DNA of 64,000 bases from an uncultured Aquimarina sp. Lineage in GTDB: Bacteria > Bacteroidota > Bacteroidia > Flavobacteriales > Flavobacteriaceae. This document shows positions 11,501 to 21,712 of the stretch, piece after piece (position 1 is the stretch's first letter; each line of letters starts with the position of its first letter). Under the pieces are notes generated by a model, which was given only the letters and a program-made list of their open reading frames with translations, ran no database searches and was not told where the DNA came from. Where the stretch lies: assembly GCA_947498765.1 (NCBI GenBank), contig CANMLG010000045.1:1-64000 (forward strand), read 5' to 3'. The position numbers and the translations under genes are program-made.

Positions 11501-14500
11501 ACTGCTCCACCTGTACCATTTTCAATTGTTCCTTGTCCCAGACCTACTATTGGACTTACATTTGCTTCGACTGCATCTGGACAATCATCTCCATCACTGT
11601 CTAAATCTAAATGATTTAAGACCCCATCATCATCTAAGTCTTCAGTACACGTTGCTTTAAAATATTTAGAGGCTACATAATTCGTTAAATTAAAAGTCAC
11701 CTCATTGATAAATCCATTACTCCAAGTACTTCCTGCATCTCCTTGTAATCTATAAAAACGATACAATCCTGCATTTTGAGTAATTACCACATTCACTTCT
11801 AAATCTGCTTCTGCTTGACCATAAGCTGTACTTCCCGATAAATCTGTCCAATTCGTTCCGTCATTAGAACCTTGCACAGTGGCACTTACCCCATTTAATA
11901 AGAAACTATTCGAGTTTTGTAATTGGAAAATAATTTCATTTAACTCGATAGCATTGATAAACTCAAACTGCATAATCGTATTTCCCGTAACAGCAAGTAC
12001 ATTAGTAAAACGTGCTTGATCTGCTGCGACATTGGCGGTATCACCATCTACCACATTCTCTAAGGCATACGAAGTATTAATCATGGTTAAGTCTGAGGTA
12101 ATATTTATTAAAGAAGTACGATCTCCTGTCGTCCATTCGGTTTCAGCAAAGAAACAAGTTGGCGATTCTTCGGCATCTACTATACCGTCATTATCATCAT
12201 CAATATCTACCAAATCTCCAATACCATCATTGTCATTATCGACACAAGCATTTAAAGTATTGGATAAGGCGATTAAATCGTAGGTAGAAGTATAGTCTGA
12301 TAAGCTATCTCCATCAAGATCGACGCTATCGTTTAATCCATCTTCGGGAGTAGTATCCGTTGCACTTGTATCTAATTGTGCATTTGCAATGGTAGACGTC
12401 GTATTTGCTGAAGCATCAACTCCATTTCCATTAGTTACTGATGCAGAAACTAAATCGGCATTTCCTACTGGTACCCCTGCCTCTATGGCATCGGGACATC
12501 CGTCACCGTCACTATCAAGATCAAGATCATTAGTAATTCCATCATTATCTGTGTCTGGGCAAGTTGTTTCTTTTGTGAATTCTAATAAATCTAACAAAAC
12601 GTAACATTCTTTAGTGGTAGTTCCAACAGGGAAGACTGATAAAAAATCTACATTTACTGTTGCTGGTGTCAATTCCATTGAAAATTCTTTCCAAGAAGTA
12701 GTACTTGAAATAATAGGGCTAACACCCAATAATTCCGTTTCAGCACAGCTTGTACTTCCTCCATATACGTGTAATTGCCCTGGGCCATCACTATTTCTAA
12801 CAGCATCATGAACATACGCTGCAAAATTAAATATAAACGTTTCCCCTATAGCTATTGTATTATCCAAAGGAACTGCTAATTTTTCTAAAGGTACAGTTCC
12901 ATTAGTTGTAGACGAATGGTAACCAATATACTTGTTACCATTGTATGGAAGTAAGTCTGGCGAAGTAGTAGCGCCATAATATAAATTAACCCCATCATGT
13001 ATATCTACAGAACCAGCACACAACCAATTTGATGGTAATTGCGCCCCTCCTGTTGGAGATGCTTCAATTGCATCATCAGGATTAGATAAAAACTCCTTAG
13101 GACATTCTAATACATCCAACACCCCATCATTATCATCATCAATATCATAAACATCCACCATTCCATCGGTATCACTGTCTAAACACGCATTGAAACTGCC
13201 ATCTAAAGCATACCTCGGATAGTCCGAAATATAATCTGGCACACCGTTTCCATCAGTATCTACACTATCGTTTAATCCATCTTCAGGAGCTGTATCCGTA
13301 CCTGTGGTATCTAATTGCGCATTGATTATAGTTGTGGTAGTGTTCGCTGTAGCATCTGTGCCATTTCCATTAGTAACCAAAGCGGAAACTAAATCTGCAT
13401 TTCCTAAAGGTACTCCTGCTTCTACAGCATCTGGACAACCATCTCCATCACTATCTAAATCCAAGCTATTTACAATACCGTCATTATCGGTATCTAATAA
13501 AGAACAAACACTAGCATCAAAACCATAAGACTCCGTACCTATTGCGTTTGCTGTAGCATGATCATGGGCAGTTGTTACATTAAAGCTTGTCAATAAGTTT
13601 ACATTAAATTCGATTCTCCATGTGGCAGCTCCGTCGTATTGATCTGCAATTTGTGAAATCGTAGTTCCCGAAGTAATTTCTGTACCATCGGCTACATCCA
13701 ACTGATTATCTGGATCAATCACCGTAGCTACTACAGCGGGTATCCAATTTAAGAGTATGGTTTGTTGATCATTATCTCTACTGGTTGCAGTAACTGGATT
13801 GTTATTCGTTTGAGGACCGTAGCTTACGGTATTTAATACATTTATTCCTGTAGTGGTAATGGTGATATCTTCTCCAAAATCTCCATCAGCGTCGTTATCA
13901 TTTAATAAATAATGTACGCCATCACCGACGATCACGCTAGACCCTCCAAAAGCTACGTTAACATCGGTAAAGTTGATGGTATAATCCGCTACCGCACTTC
14001 CATTCGTAAATTGACCTGTTACACTTTGAGCATTGGCCGTATTCGTTTGTGCGGTGTTACTTGAAGTTCCAAAACCACAGCCTAATTCTACGGTATCTAA
14101 CACCCCGTCGTTATCATCATCAAGATCAATTAGATCTCCAACACCATCGGTATCAGAATCTGCACAGGCATCTAAACTAGATGATTGTGCTAAATAATAG
14201 GTATTCGTATATTCCGGTGCACTATCGATCGTTGCACCATCGGCACCATCAAACAATCCATCTCTGTTAACATCATTGGTTGGCGCTGTAAATACAAATC
14301 TCGAATTCGCAACACCAGTGGTCGTTCCTCCACTATTTACTAAATCGCCTGTGGTTAAACCTGTAATATTCAACACCCCTCCTTCTTCCGCATCGGGACA
14401 ACCATCACCGTCACTATCTAAATCTAAGTGTGGTGCTACCCCATCACCATCGATATCTGGGTCTTCACACAATTCTACCACTAATGAATATCCATCTTGA

Positions 14501-17500
14501 CCAAAGTTTGCGGTATCTGTGTGATCCGTAGTTAAGGTAAATACGCTCATAGTAGAATTGATAGGAAATTCTAGATACCAAGTTCCAGTTCCATTTACAT
14601 GATCTAATAATTGTACAATACTGTCTCCTGAAAAAATTTGTGTACCATCTGCAATACTTAATTGATTATCTGGATCTCGAACATATCCTAAAACTGCTGG
14701 TGTCCAGCTTACCTCAATCGTCTGTGAATTGTTATCGTATTGGGCATCATTCACTTCTAATAAATCTGGCCCCCAACGTATTACATTAACAAAGCTATTT
14801 GCTGCCGGAGTTACCGTAATGGTACTGCTAAAATTCATAGCCCCATCATTCCACAAATAAGATACCCCTTGACCATCAAACTGATCAGCTGTTGTTAATG
14901 CTAAGCTTGCATCCGAAAGATCAATCACATAACCCGCACTTGCTCCTCCATCTGTAAATGCCCCACTCACTTCTTGTGAACCTACTCCAGTTACAGGAGC
15001 ATTATTTGCTGCAGTGGTTTGGAAATCACAGCCTAATTCTACTACATCTAAAATACCATCGTTGTCATCATCTAAATCCACTAAATCTGGCACACCATCA
15101 TTATCAAAATCTGGTGCCGTACACCCGTCTTGTGTAGCATCGGTAACTAAATAATAAGTAGGAGCATAACTTACTTCTCCGTCATTTGGCGCAGCTTGCT
15201 CTACAATATCTGCTAAACCATTCCCGTTAGTATCTTCTCCATTCAATAAGGTATTGGTAAATTGGAAGTTTGCCGTAGTATCCGAAGTAGCATTCGCTTC
15301 CTTTGCATCACTACAGCCATCATTATCACTATCTACATCTAAGTAATCTGGAATGGCATCATTCGCACTATCGGTATTGATTAGTTCACAAACACTGGCA
15401 TTAAATCCATAAGACTCCGTACCTATTGCGTTTGCTGTAGCATGATCATGAGCCGCTGTAAGATTAAAGCTAGTCAACAAATTCACATTAAATTCTATTC
15501 TCCAAGTAGCCGCTCCGTCAAATTGGTCAGCCATTTGGTTTATGGTAGTTCCCGAAGTAATTTCTGTACCATCAGCAATATCTAATTGGTTATCGGGATC
15601 TACAACTGTGGCTACCACAGCAGGTACCCAATTTAACAAAATGCTTTGCGCATCATTGTCTCTACTCGTCGCTGTAACTGGATTGTTATTTGTTTGAGGT
15701 CCGTACGTCACGGTATTTAATACGCTAGTACCCGTTGTCGTTATTGCAATGATTTCTCCAAAATCTCCATCGGCATCATTATCATTTAATAAATAATGTA
15801 CACCATCTCCGACAATCACACTAGAGGCCACAAAAGCCACATTGACATCGGTAAAGTTTACTGTATAATCTGCTACTGCTCCGCCATTGGTAAATTGCCC
15901 CCCAACACTTTGTGCATTAGCGGTATTGGTTTGGGCTGTATTGCTAGAGATCCCAAAACCACATCCTAATTCTACCGTATCTAAAATTCCATCATTATCA
16001 TCATCAAGATCTACTAAATCTCCTACACCATCACTATCATTGTCCGCACAAGCATCTAATACTGCTGATTGTGCTAAATAATAGGTATTCGTATATTCCG
16101 GTGCACTATCGATCGTTGCACCATCGGCACCATCAAACAATCCATCTCTGTTAACATCATTGGTTGGCGCTGTAAATACAAATCTCGAATTCGCAACACC
16201 AGTGGTCGTTCCTCCACTATTTACTAAATCGCCTGTGGTTAAACCTGTAATATTCAACACCCCTCCTTCTTCCGCATCGGGACAACCATCGCCGTCACTA
16301 TCTAAATCTAAGTGTGGTGCTATACCATCACCATCGATATCTGGGTCTTCACACAATTCTACCACTAACGAATATCCATCTTGACCAAAGTTTGCGGTAT
16401 CTGTGTGATCCGTAGTTAAGGTAAATACGCTCATAGTAGAATTGATAGGAAATTCTAGATACCAAGTTCCAGTTCCATTTACATGATCTAATAATTGTAC
16501 AATACTGTCTCCTGAAAAAATTTGTGTACCATCTGCAATACTTAATTGATTATCTGGATCTCGAACATATCCTAAAACTGCTGGTGTCCAGCTTACCTCA
16601 ATCGTCTGTGAATTGTTATCGTATTGCCCATCATTCACTTCTAATAAATCTGGTCCCCAACGAATCACATTCACAAAGCTATTTGCACCTGGAGTCACTG
16701 TAATCGTACTACTAAAATTCATGCTCGCATCATTCCACAAATAAGATACCCCTTGACCATCAAACTGATCAGCTGTTGTTAATGCTAAGCTTGCATCCGA
16801 AAGATCAATCACATAACCCGCACTTGCTCCTCCATCTGTAAATGCCCCACTCACTTCTTGTGAACCTACTCCAGTTACAGGAGCATTATTTGCTGCAGTG
16901 GTTTGGAAATCACAGCCTAATTCTACTACATCTAAAATACCATCGTTGTCATCATCTAAATCCACTAAATCTGGCACACCATCATTATCAAAATCTGGTG
17001 CCGCACACCCGTCTTGTGTAGCATCGGTAACTAAATAATAAGTAGGAGCATAACTTACTTCTCCGTCATTTGGCGCAGCTTGCTCTACAATATCTGCTAA
17101 ACCATTCCCGTTAGTATCTTCTCCATTCAATAAGGTATTGGTAAATTGGAAGTTTGCCGTAGTATCCGAAGTAGCATTCGCTTCCTTTGCATCACTACAG
17201 CCATCATTATCACTATCTACATCTAAGTAATCTGGAATGGCATCATTCGCACTATCGGTATTGATTAGTTCACAAACACTGGCATTAAATCCATAAGACT
17301 CCGTACCTATTGCGTTTGCTGTAGCATGATCATGAGCCGCTGTAAGATTAAAGCTAGTCAACAAATTCACATTAAATTCTATTCTCCAAGTAGCTACCCC
17401 ATTAAATTGATCCGCAGTTTGGGTAATCGTTGTACCCGAGGTAATTTCTATTCCATCAGCTATATCTAATTGATTATCGGGATCGATAACCGTAGCAACT

Positions 17501-20500
17501 ACTGCAGGTATCCAATTCAATAAAATTGTTTGTTGATCGTTATCTCTACTCGTGGCTGTAACTGGGTTATTATTCGTTTGAGCTCCGTAAGTAACTGTAT
17601 TTAAAACACTCGTTCCTGAAGTAGTAATAGTGATATCTTCACTAAAATCTCCATCTGCATCATTGTCATTCAATAAGTAATGCACTCCGTCTCCAACAAC
17701 TACACTGGTTCCCCCAAAGGCCACATTCACATCTGTAAAGTTTACCGTATAATCTGCAACTGCACTTCCGTTTGTAAATTGACCAGCAACACTCTGGGTA
17801 TTAGCTGTATTGGTCTGAGCTGTATTACTAGAGATCCCAAAACCACAACCTAATTCTACCGTATCTAAAATTCCATCATTATCATCATCTATATCTACTA
17901 AGTCCCCAACACCATCATTATCTAAATCTGCACAGGCATCTAAAACGGCTGAGGCTGCCAGATAATACGTATTGGTATACTCTGGACTTCCGTCGATAGT
18001 ACTTCCGTCAGCTCCGTCAAACAATCCATCTCCATTAGTATCGTTAGCTGGACTCACAAATACAAATCTCGAATTCGCAACACCTGCAGTTGTACCACCA
18101 GTATTTACTAAATCTCCTGTGGTTAACCCCGTAATATTTAACACACCGCCTTCTTCTGCATCAGGACAACCATCACCATCACTATCTAGATCTAAATGAT
18201 TATAAATACCATCACTGTCAATATCGTCGGTACACACTTGTTTTGGATTCAAGCTAGGGTCATAAGACAATGCTCCTTTAGTAGTTTGTATTTCTTGAAT
18301 GATATATCCTGAATTTGTAGAACCTGCGGTTTCTGCAACTATGCTATAAAATGAATACGTATCTATATTCTGGTCGATAGTAAACACTCTTGCATTGTTT
18401 GTACTCCCTGTTACAGCCGTTGTGGTTACTTGTTGGTAATTCACCCCATCTTTTGACGCTTCTAATTGATAAGTTCCATTGGCAAAACGATTTAGTACCG
18501 TCAACGTTCCTAAATCAACTGGGGTTGGAAATTGTATCGTAAATAATACATCCCCAATATTTATCGTTTGAGCATTTACAAAGTTAAATGTTGCCGTTGT
18601 GGCTCCATCAAATAAGAGACTCGTATCTTCCCCTGGTTGAATATCAAATGGAGTTGTGATTCCTGAAATTTGTATGGCCTCTTCTGCTGTTAAGAAACAA
18701 TTTGGACTTTCTACCGCATCCAAGATTCCATCATTATCATCATCCAAATCTACCAAATCCCCTACATCATCATTATCGCTATCCGCACACAGGTTTAAGG
18801 TTGATGAAGTTGCGAATCTAAAATAAGTCGAGGCATAATTAATTTGCCCGTCATTTACCGCATCTTCTACCGTATCTGCCAATCCATTTCCATTGGTATC
18901 TTCTCCATTAATAGTCGTATTCGTAAAAGCAAAAGTAGCGGATTGATCTGTTGTAGCTCCTGCTTCGTAACCATCACCACAACCATCTCCATCGCTATCG
19001 GGATCCAGATGATTCACAAATGCATCTCCATCGGTGTTATCCGTACAAGTATTTTTAGGATGTTCACTGGCATTATAATTGGCAACATTGATCGTCGGAA
19101 TAACTTCCGCGGTATTTCCTGTAGTGGTATTCGCTGTAGCTACTCCAAGTATTCTAAAGTATTTGTAACTCCCTGCATTTTGGTCTACGGTAAATATTTT
19201 ATCGGCATTGGTAGCAATCGATACTGCTGTAGAAGTTAAATCTACCCAATTGACTCCATTTACAGAACCTTGCATAATGGCAGTTCCTCCTGTTCCGTAG
19301 GAACCATTACTATCTAATAGTAATTCTGTTAATTCTACTTGATCTGGAAAAACTATCGTAAAAATATTAGCCCCTGCTAAGGGTTGACCGCTATTGAAAT
19401 TATAGGTAAAAGAACTGATCTCGTCCGTAAGTACACTTACATTATCTGGACTCGTTAAACTAGAAAACACATTGGCTATCGAAGTAAATTCATCTAAACT
19501 TAAAAAACAATTTGGTGACTCCGTTGCATCTAATACTCCATCATTATCGTCATCAATATCTGTTAAGTCTGGCTCTCCATCGGTATCCGAATCGATTACG
19601 GTACAACGACTATTAAAAGCGTTATAAGCCACATCAGAAAAAGTATAATTAATCAAACCACTATCGCCTGGTGATTCTACACTATCGGCTAAACCATTTG
19701 TTCCAACATTTAACGAAGTTCCGACGGTCATTGTAGATGCTATGGCACCAGTGACATTAGCTTCATAAGCATCTGGACAACCATCCCCATCACTATCTAA
19801 ATCCAAATAATTAGGATCTAGATCCGTATCTGAATTTATAGGTATTAATCCTGGATCCCATACATCGTATAACCCATCAAAATTAGCATCAACCAACGAT
19901 GGTCCAATAATTAAATTAGGATCTTGTGCTTCAATATAATCTGGAATCCCATCATTATCTGCATCTATATCTAAGCTATTCGGTATTAAATCAGTGTCAA
20001 AATCTGTAGTTCCTTCTACCGTATCTAGTATCCCATCATTATCGTCATCTACATCTTCTGCATCTACAATACCATCATTATCGGTATCGGTACGACCGTC
20101 GTAAATACAAAAAGATATGGGTGGTGTTGTGTTTCCATTGCTCGGAGTTACGGTTCCTGTCCAAGTGGCCATCCCAGTCCAATTTGTTGGTAACGTTGGG
20201 GTAATATCACTAAGGGTATTATTATCATCTAGAATAACTGTGTAGGTTGCTGTTGAATTACTGGGTAATAATAAACTAAAACTACCATTAGCTAACACTT
20301 GACTCGCTATAGATGCTGACGAAGCACCATTCGGGATCAATTTTACAAACATCGTAGTTGGAATACCCACGGAAGACTCTTGTCCATCTTCGGTACAATT
20401 CCCTTTAACCCCTCCTAAAAAACCATTGTCATTATATACTGCACCTGCAGGTCCTGTTAATACACAAGGCACCTGATATGAAATATTTGTTGCTACTCCC

Positions 20501-21027
20501 CAATCATCTCCAGGTGAATTGGATACAAAACGTAATTGATAGGAACCTCCTGGTCGTGTCCAAGGAATCCTCACAGATATGTTTGTAGTAGCCGTTGGGT
20601 TATTAGAATGATTCCAACTTAAAGACCCTCCGGCAAATTGTGCTCCACTTTGTAATGAAGTACTAATTGTTCTATTACTCGCATTATTAAACCAACTAAC
20701 ATATTGAGTTCCTCCGAAACTCATTAATAGATTACCGGTTCTCCCTGTAGCACCGTTAAAATCTCCTGCTCCGATTCTAAAATTGAATACTATTTCATCA
20801 ACTCCTGTAGGCATATTGATGTTAGTAGTCAGTAAGTCACCACTGGCATTATCATTAAAATTAACACTGACATTACCTACTGACCAACCTCCTGTATAAC
20901 CCCAATTACCTGGTGTTAAGTTTATTGTTCCACACTGCGAAAAAACAGATAATACATTAAAAAAAAGCAACCAAATAGTTACTCCTAATATTCTTTTGAA
21001 ACTGATCCTATTATTAACTTGCCCCAT
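8536..21027 (-). CDS. Giant TSP3-repeat multidomain surface protein A, 4163 aa
   Basis: Residues 1-31 form a type I signal peptide ending near VFSQ. An N-terminal beta-rich domain follows, then an SdrD-B-like or carboxypeptidase-regulatory-like stretch around residues 190-310. The rest alternates TSP3-like calcium loops (DDDNDGILD and [10 protein letters not shown] types, about 13 of the latter) with cysteine-flanked modules. Two discoidin-like modules lie near residues 2950-3130 and 3550-3730. A pair of 'VELGC' modules is repeated through residues 1050-2500. The last ~110 residues nearly match the end of gene B and finish CCDIIPPMLTPN-stop. Flavobacterial proteins of this type usually carry a T9SS type B sorting domain beginning PNGDGxND; here translation stops after PN. 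A secreted, calcium-dependent adhesin-like role is inferred; no enzymatic motif was recognised. Confidence 0.9.
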   Translation of the reverse strand: MGQVNNRISFKRILGVTIWLLFFNVLSVFSQCGTINLTPGNWGYTGGWSVGNVSVNFNDNASGDLLTTNINMPTGVDEIVFNFRIGAGDFNGATGRTGNLLMSFGGTQYVSWFNNASNRTISTSLQSGAQFAGGSLSWNHSNNPTATTNISVRIPWTRPGGSYQLRFVSNSPGDDWGVATNISYQVPCVLTGPAGAVYNDNGFLGGVKGNCTEDGQESSVGIPTTMFVKLIPNGASSASIASQVLANGSFSLLLPSNSTATYTVILDDNNTLSDITPTLPTNWTGMATWTGTVTPSNGNTTPPISFCIYDGRTDTDNDGIVDAEDVDDDNDGILDTVEGTTDFDTDLIPNSLDIDADNDGIPDYIEAQDPNLIIGPSLVDANFDGLYDVWDPGLIPINSDTDLDPNYLDLDSDGDGCPDAYEANVTGAIASTMTVGTSLNVGTNGLADSVESPGDSGLINYTFSDVAYNAFNSRCTVIDSDTDGEPDLTDIDDDNDGVLDATESPNCFLSLDEFTSIANVFSSLTSPDNVSVLTDEISSFTYNFNSGQPLAGANIFTIVFPDQVELTELLLDSNGSYGTGGTAIMQGSVNGVNWVDLTSTAVSIATNADKIFTVDQNAGSYKYFRILGVATANTTTGNTAEVIPTINVANYNASEHPKNTCTDNTDGDAFVNHLDPDSDGDGCGDGYEAGATTDQSATFAFTNTTINGEDTNGNGLADTVEDAVNDGQINYASTYFRFATSSTLNLCADSDNDDVGDLVDLDDDNDGILDAVESPNCFLTAEEAIQISGITTPFDIQPGEDTSLLFDGATTATFNFVNAQTINIGDVLFTIQFPTPVDLGTLTVLNRFANGTYQLEASKDGVNYQQVTTTAVTGSTNNARVFTIDQNIDTYSFYSIVAETAGSTNSGYIIQEIQTTKGALSYDPSLNPKQVCTDDIDSDGIYNHLDLDSDGDGCPDAEEGGVLNITGLTTGDLVNTGGTTAGVANSRFVFVSPANDTNGDGLFDGADGSTIDGSPEYTNTYYLAASAVLDACADLDNDGVGDLVDIDDDNDGILDTVELGCGFGISSNTAQTNTANTQSVAGQFTNGSAVADYTVNFTDVNVAFGGTSVVVGDGVHYLLNDNDADGDFSEDITITTSGTSVLNTVTYGAQTNNNPVTATSRDNDQQTILLNWIPAVVATVIDPDNQLDIADGIEITSGTTITQTADQFNGVATWRIEFNVNLLTSFNLTAAHDHATANAIGTESYGFNASVCELINTDSANDAIPDYLDVDSDNDGCSDAKEANATSDTTANFQFTNTLLNGEDTNGNGLADIVEQAAPNDGEVSYAPTYYLVTDATQDGCAAPDFDNDGVPDLVDLDDDNDGILDVVELGCDFQTTAANNAPVTGVGSQEVSGAFTDGGASAGYVIDLSDASLALTTADQFDGQGVSYLWNDASMNFSSTITVTPGANSFVNVIRWGPDLLEVNDGQYDNNSQTIEVSWTPAVLGYVRDPDNQLSIADGTQIFSGDSIVQLLDHVNGTGTWYLEFPINSTMSVFTLTTDHTDTANFGQDGYSLVVELCEDPDIDGDGIAPHLDLDSDGDGCPDAEEGGVLNITGLTTGDLVNSGGTTTGVANSRFVFTAPTNDVNRDGLFDGADGATIDSAPEYTNTYYLAQSAVLDACADNDSDGVGDLVDLDDDNDGILDTVELGCGFGISSNTAQTNTANAQSVGGQFTNGGAVADYTVNFTDVNVAFVASSVIVGDGVHYLLNDNDADGDFGEIIAITTTGTSVLNTVTYGPQTNNNPVTATSRDNDAQSILLNWVPAVVATVVDPDNQLDIADGTEITSGTTINQMADQFDGAATWRIEFNVNLLTSFNLTAAHDHATANAIGTESYGFNASVCELINTDSANDAIPDYLDVDSDNDGCSDAKEANATSDTTANFQFTNTLLNGEDTNGNGLADIVEQAAPNDGEVSYAPTYYLVTDATQDGCTAPDFDNDGVPDLVDLDDDNDGILDVVELGCDFQTTAANNAPVTGVGSQEVSGAFTDGGASAGYVIDLSDASLALTTADQFDGQGVSYLWNDGAMNFSSTITVTPAANSFVNVIRWGPDLLEVNDAQYDNNSQTIEVSWTPAVLGYVRDPDNQLSIADGTQIFSGDSIVQLLDHVNGTGTWYLEFPINSTMSVFTLTTDHTDTANFGQDGYSLVVELCEDPDIDGDGVAPHLDLDSDGDGCPDAEEGGVLNITGLTTGDLVNSGGTTTGVANSRFVFTAPTNDVNRDGLFDGADGATIDSAPEYTNTYYLAQSSSLDACADSDTDGVGDLIDLDDDNDGVLDTVELGCGFGTSSNTAQTNTANAQSVTGQFTNGSAVADYTINFTDVNVAFGGSSVIVGDGVHYLLNDNDADGDFGEDITITTTGINVLNTVSYGPQTNNNPVTATSRDNDQQTILLNWIPAVVATVIDPDNQLDVADGTEITSGTTISQIADQYDGAATWRIEFNVNLLTSFNVTTAHDHATANAIGTESYGFDASVCSLLDTDNDGIVNSLDLDSDGDGCPDAVEAGVPLGNADLVSALVTNGNGTDATANTTTTIINAQLDTTGTDTAPEDGLNDSVDTDGNGVPDYISDYPRYALDGSFNACLDSDTDGMVDVYDIDDDNDGVLDVLECPKEFLSNPDDAIEASPTGGAQLPSNWLCAGSVDIHDGVNLYYGATTSPDLLPYNGNKYIGYHSSTTNGTVPLEKLAVPLDNTIAIGETFIFNFAAYVHDAVRNSDGPGQLHVYGGSTSCAETELLGVSPIISSTTSWKEFSMELTPATVNVDFLSVFPVGTTTKECYVLLDLLEFTKETTCPDTDNDGITNDLDLDSDGDGCPDAIEAGVPVGNADLVSASVTNGNGVDASANTTSTIANAQLDTSATDTTPEDGLNDSVDLDGDSLSDYTSTYDLIALSNTLNACVDNDNDGIGDLVDIDDDNDGIVDAEESPTCFFAETEWTTGDRTSLINITSDLTMINTSYALENVVDGDTANVAADQARFTNVLAVTGNTIMQFEFINAIELNEIIFQLQNSNSFLLNGVSATVQGSNDGTNWTDLSGSTAYGQAEADLEVNVVITQNAGLYRFYRLQGDAGSTWSNGFINEVTFNLTNYVASKYFKATCTEDLDDDGVLNHLDLDSDGDDCPDAVEANVSPIVGLGQGTIENGTGGAVTTTTPNIDDAQFSFDQTTNGGNDDTNDDGLLDSLDSNSGATLPLNGTTEYSSTYNENALDATRDGCIDTDNDGIGDLVDIDDDNDGILDVDERVLCTEELLDPDPASGDYVNSGNFGGLNAPQLTSGTSWSGVNNTDTNQFVGMLFGGARRIVGVTTAGRGNAGQWVASYQLEGTKDGTSWVSIGTFIANTNNTTQVFNTVTDSDEDWTGLRINPLTWNSFPSIRFQFTLEIPCSQDLDDDGVPNRLDLDSDGDGCPDAVEAGVAPITGIATADIENGTGGAVTSTVATADAQFTFTQDTANSDPDTNNDGLIDSVDDNGGSGTIDGVPEYTSTYTNYALSEVLNACSDTDNDDIPDLFDVDADNDGIINSDESPTCFIPETVWTTGDRTADITVTSDLTMINASYALDNTVDGETANVAANQARFTNVLPVTGNTIMQFEFTNGLDISEIIFQLQNSNSFLLNGVSATVQGSNDGSNWTDLSVSAAYGQAEADLEVNVAITQNSGSYRFYRLQGDAGSTWSNGFINEVTFTLNNYQASLYPRTTCTEDLDGDGILDHLDLDSDGDGCPDAVEAGVAPTTGIGNGDVINGDGVTNTMTSTADAQFGFTSNATNDSNGDGLLDSIDDNGGTGTIDGVTEYISTYNTFASDDTINACLDSDGDTVNDVFDLDDDNDGILDTDEGIEFTSFNVLADNLSFTDCSGTNTITHTTSGGLTGINGTRFSIRESTITNGDSYTFEFGTPIDNVSLFFDNVLEQGVIGNFSVLYEDNTTDNGLDFILSDNPNGYTFTSSDNLEKISFSGVPAVTDENVNGSQTDASQARGTVELIGLDDKKVKAVTFQFLDQNPTSVAFSAFVNPTIICFSKDTDNDGIPNHLDLDSDGDGCPDAVEGDLSFEQTDLSDASATLLNQPNNNNNDLSISTGYLGSTTESVLFNLGTTVDTDPTSPTYGVPLSTLANTPNTQGIGDSQDVNTDSGCCDIIPPMLTPN
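14182..15510. repeat. Near-identical 1.33-kb internal repeat of gene A, copy 1 (C-terminal side)
   Basis: This tract matches 16066-17394 almost base for base at an offset of 1884 bp, which is 628 codons, so the duplication is in frame. Only scattered differences were seen, for example near 14442, 14506 and 14740-14860. Identity starts at gattgtgctaaataatagg and ends at ctccaagtagc. It encodes about residues 1839-2282 of protein A, including one whole 'GCDF' module. Confidence 0.85.
16066..17394. repeat. Near-identical 1.33-kb internal repeat of gene A, copy 2 (N-terminal side)
   Basis: This is the partner of 14182-15510 and encodes about residues 1211-1654 of protein A. Beyond both ends the copies drop quickly to the lower similarity typical of the other modules. 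That points to a recent unequal exchange or gene conversion rather than ancient repetition. Confidence 0.85.
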
Positions 21028-21712
21028 TGTTTAAAACTTAATCGCTTTAAAACATATAAAACATGATTACTTTAAAATCCTTAACTTTTTAATTACAGTT
21101 AACCATTAAATTTCAAATAATAAAGCATATCGCTTTCATTAAAAGAAAACCATGATTTCTATTTATTTCAAATTCAATAAATAATATTAAGTTAAAAAAA
21201 ACATAAAAGTAAAAGTGCTACATATATTAAAAAAGTAAATTACTGATAACCAAGTTAATAACTTTTTCTGTATTTTTCAACTTATTGATTTACAAATAAT
21301 TATATTTTAGACAAAAACAACTTTTAACAAGATAAAACACATAAAAAATCGACAAAATACATAAATATTAGACTGAGGTTTTTTATTTAATTAGCATATA
21401 AGATCATTACGTTGTTACACCTAAAAAATGAGACTCTATTTTTTTTATAATTTTATCAGTAATCATTTTTTGTTAATTTTAAGAAGCTATTATAAAAAAT
21501 AGTATTTCATAAATTTTTATATTATTCAATTTGCTTGTTAGGGTTTCGTATAAATAGGTTGATTTATTTTTCATTAGGTTAAGGCAGGTTAACACGACAG
21601 TGATAAACCTGTTGATACTTGGAAGAAAAAGTATAACCTCAGCTACTTATTTAACACAAGAATAATAGAAAAAGAAACGATATATATGCTAATTTTTTAT
21701 TAATAAATCGTA
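21028..21712. other. 685-bp AT-rich spacer between giant genes B and A
   Basis: No open frame of useful length lies here. It should contain the promoter and leader of gene A and the transcript end of B. It holds the second copy of the shared 18-bp motif at 21425-21442. Near 21589-21616 there is a short inverted repeat, CAGGTT and AACCTG around a 15-base loop, without a T tract. Nothing else was recognised. Confidence 0.45.
21425..21442. repeat. 18-bp motif shared by the A/E and B/A spacers, copy 2
   Basis: This is an exact second copy of aaaatgagactctatttt. It sits about 400 bp upstream of the start of gene A and 271 bp beyond the stop of gene B. Its position relative to the downstream start resembles that of the copy before gene E. 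Confidence 0.55.

Noticed and set aside
2551..19239. Many plus-strand open frames of 60-175 codons rich in [12 protein letters not shown] residues across the giant genes
   Set aside because: They are exact antisense shadows of the minus-strand Asp-rich repeats ([14 protein letters not shown]). They repeat wherever those loops occur and have no independent starts or context.
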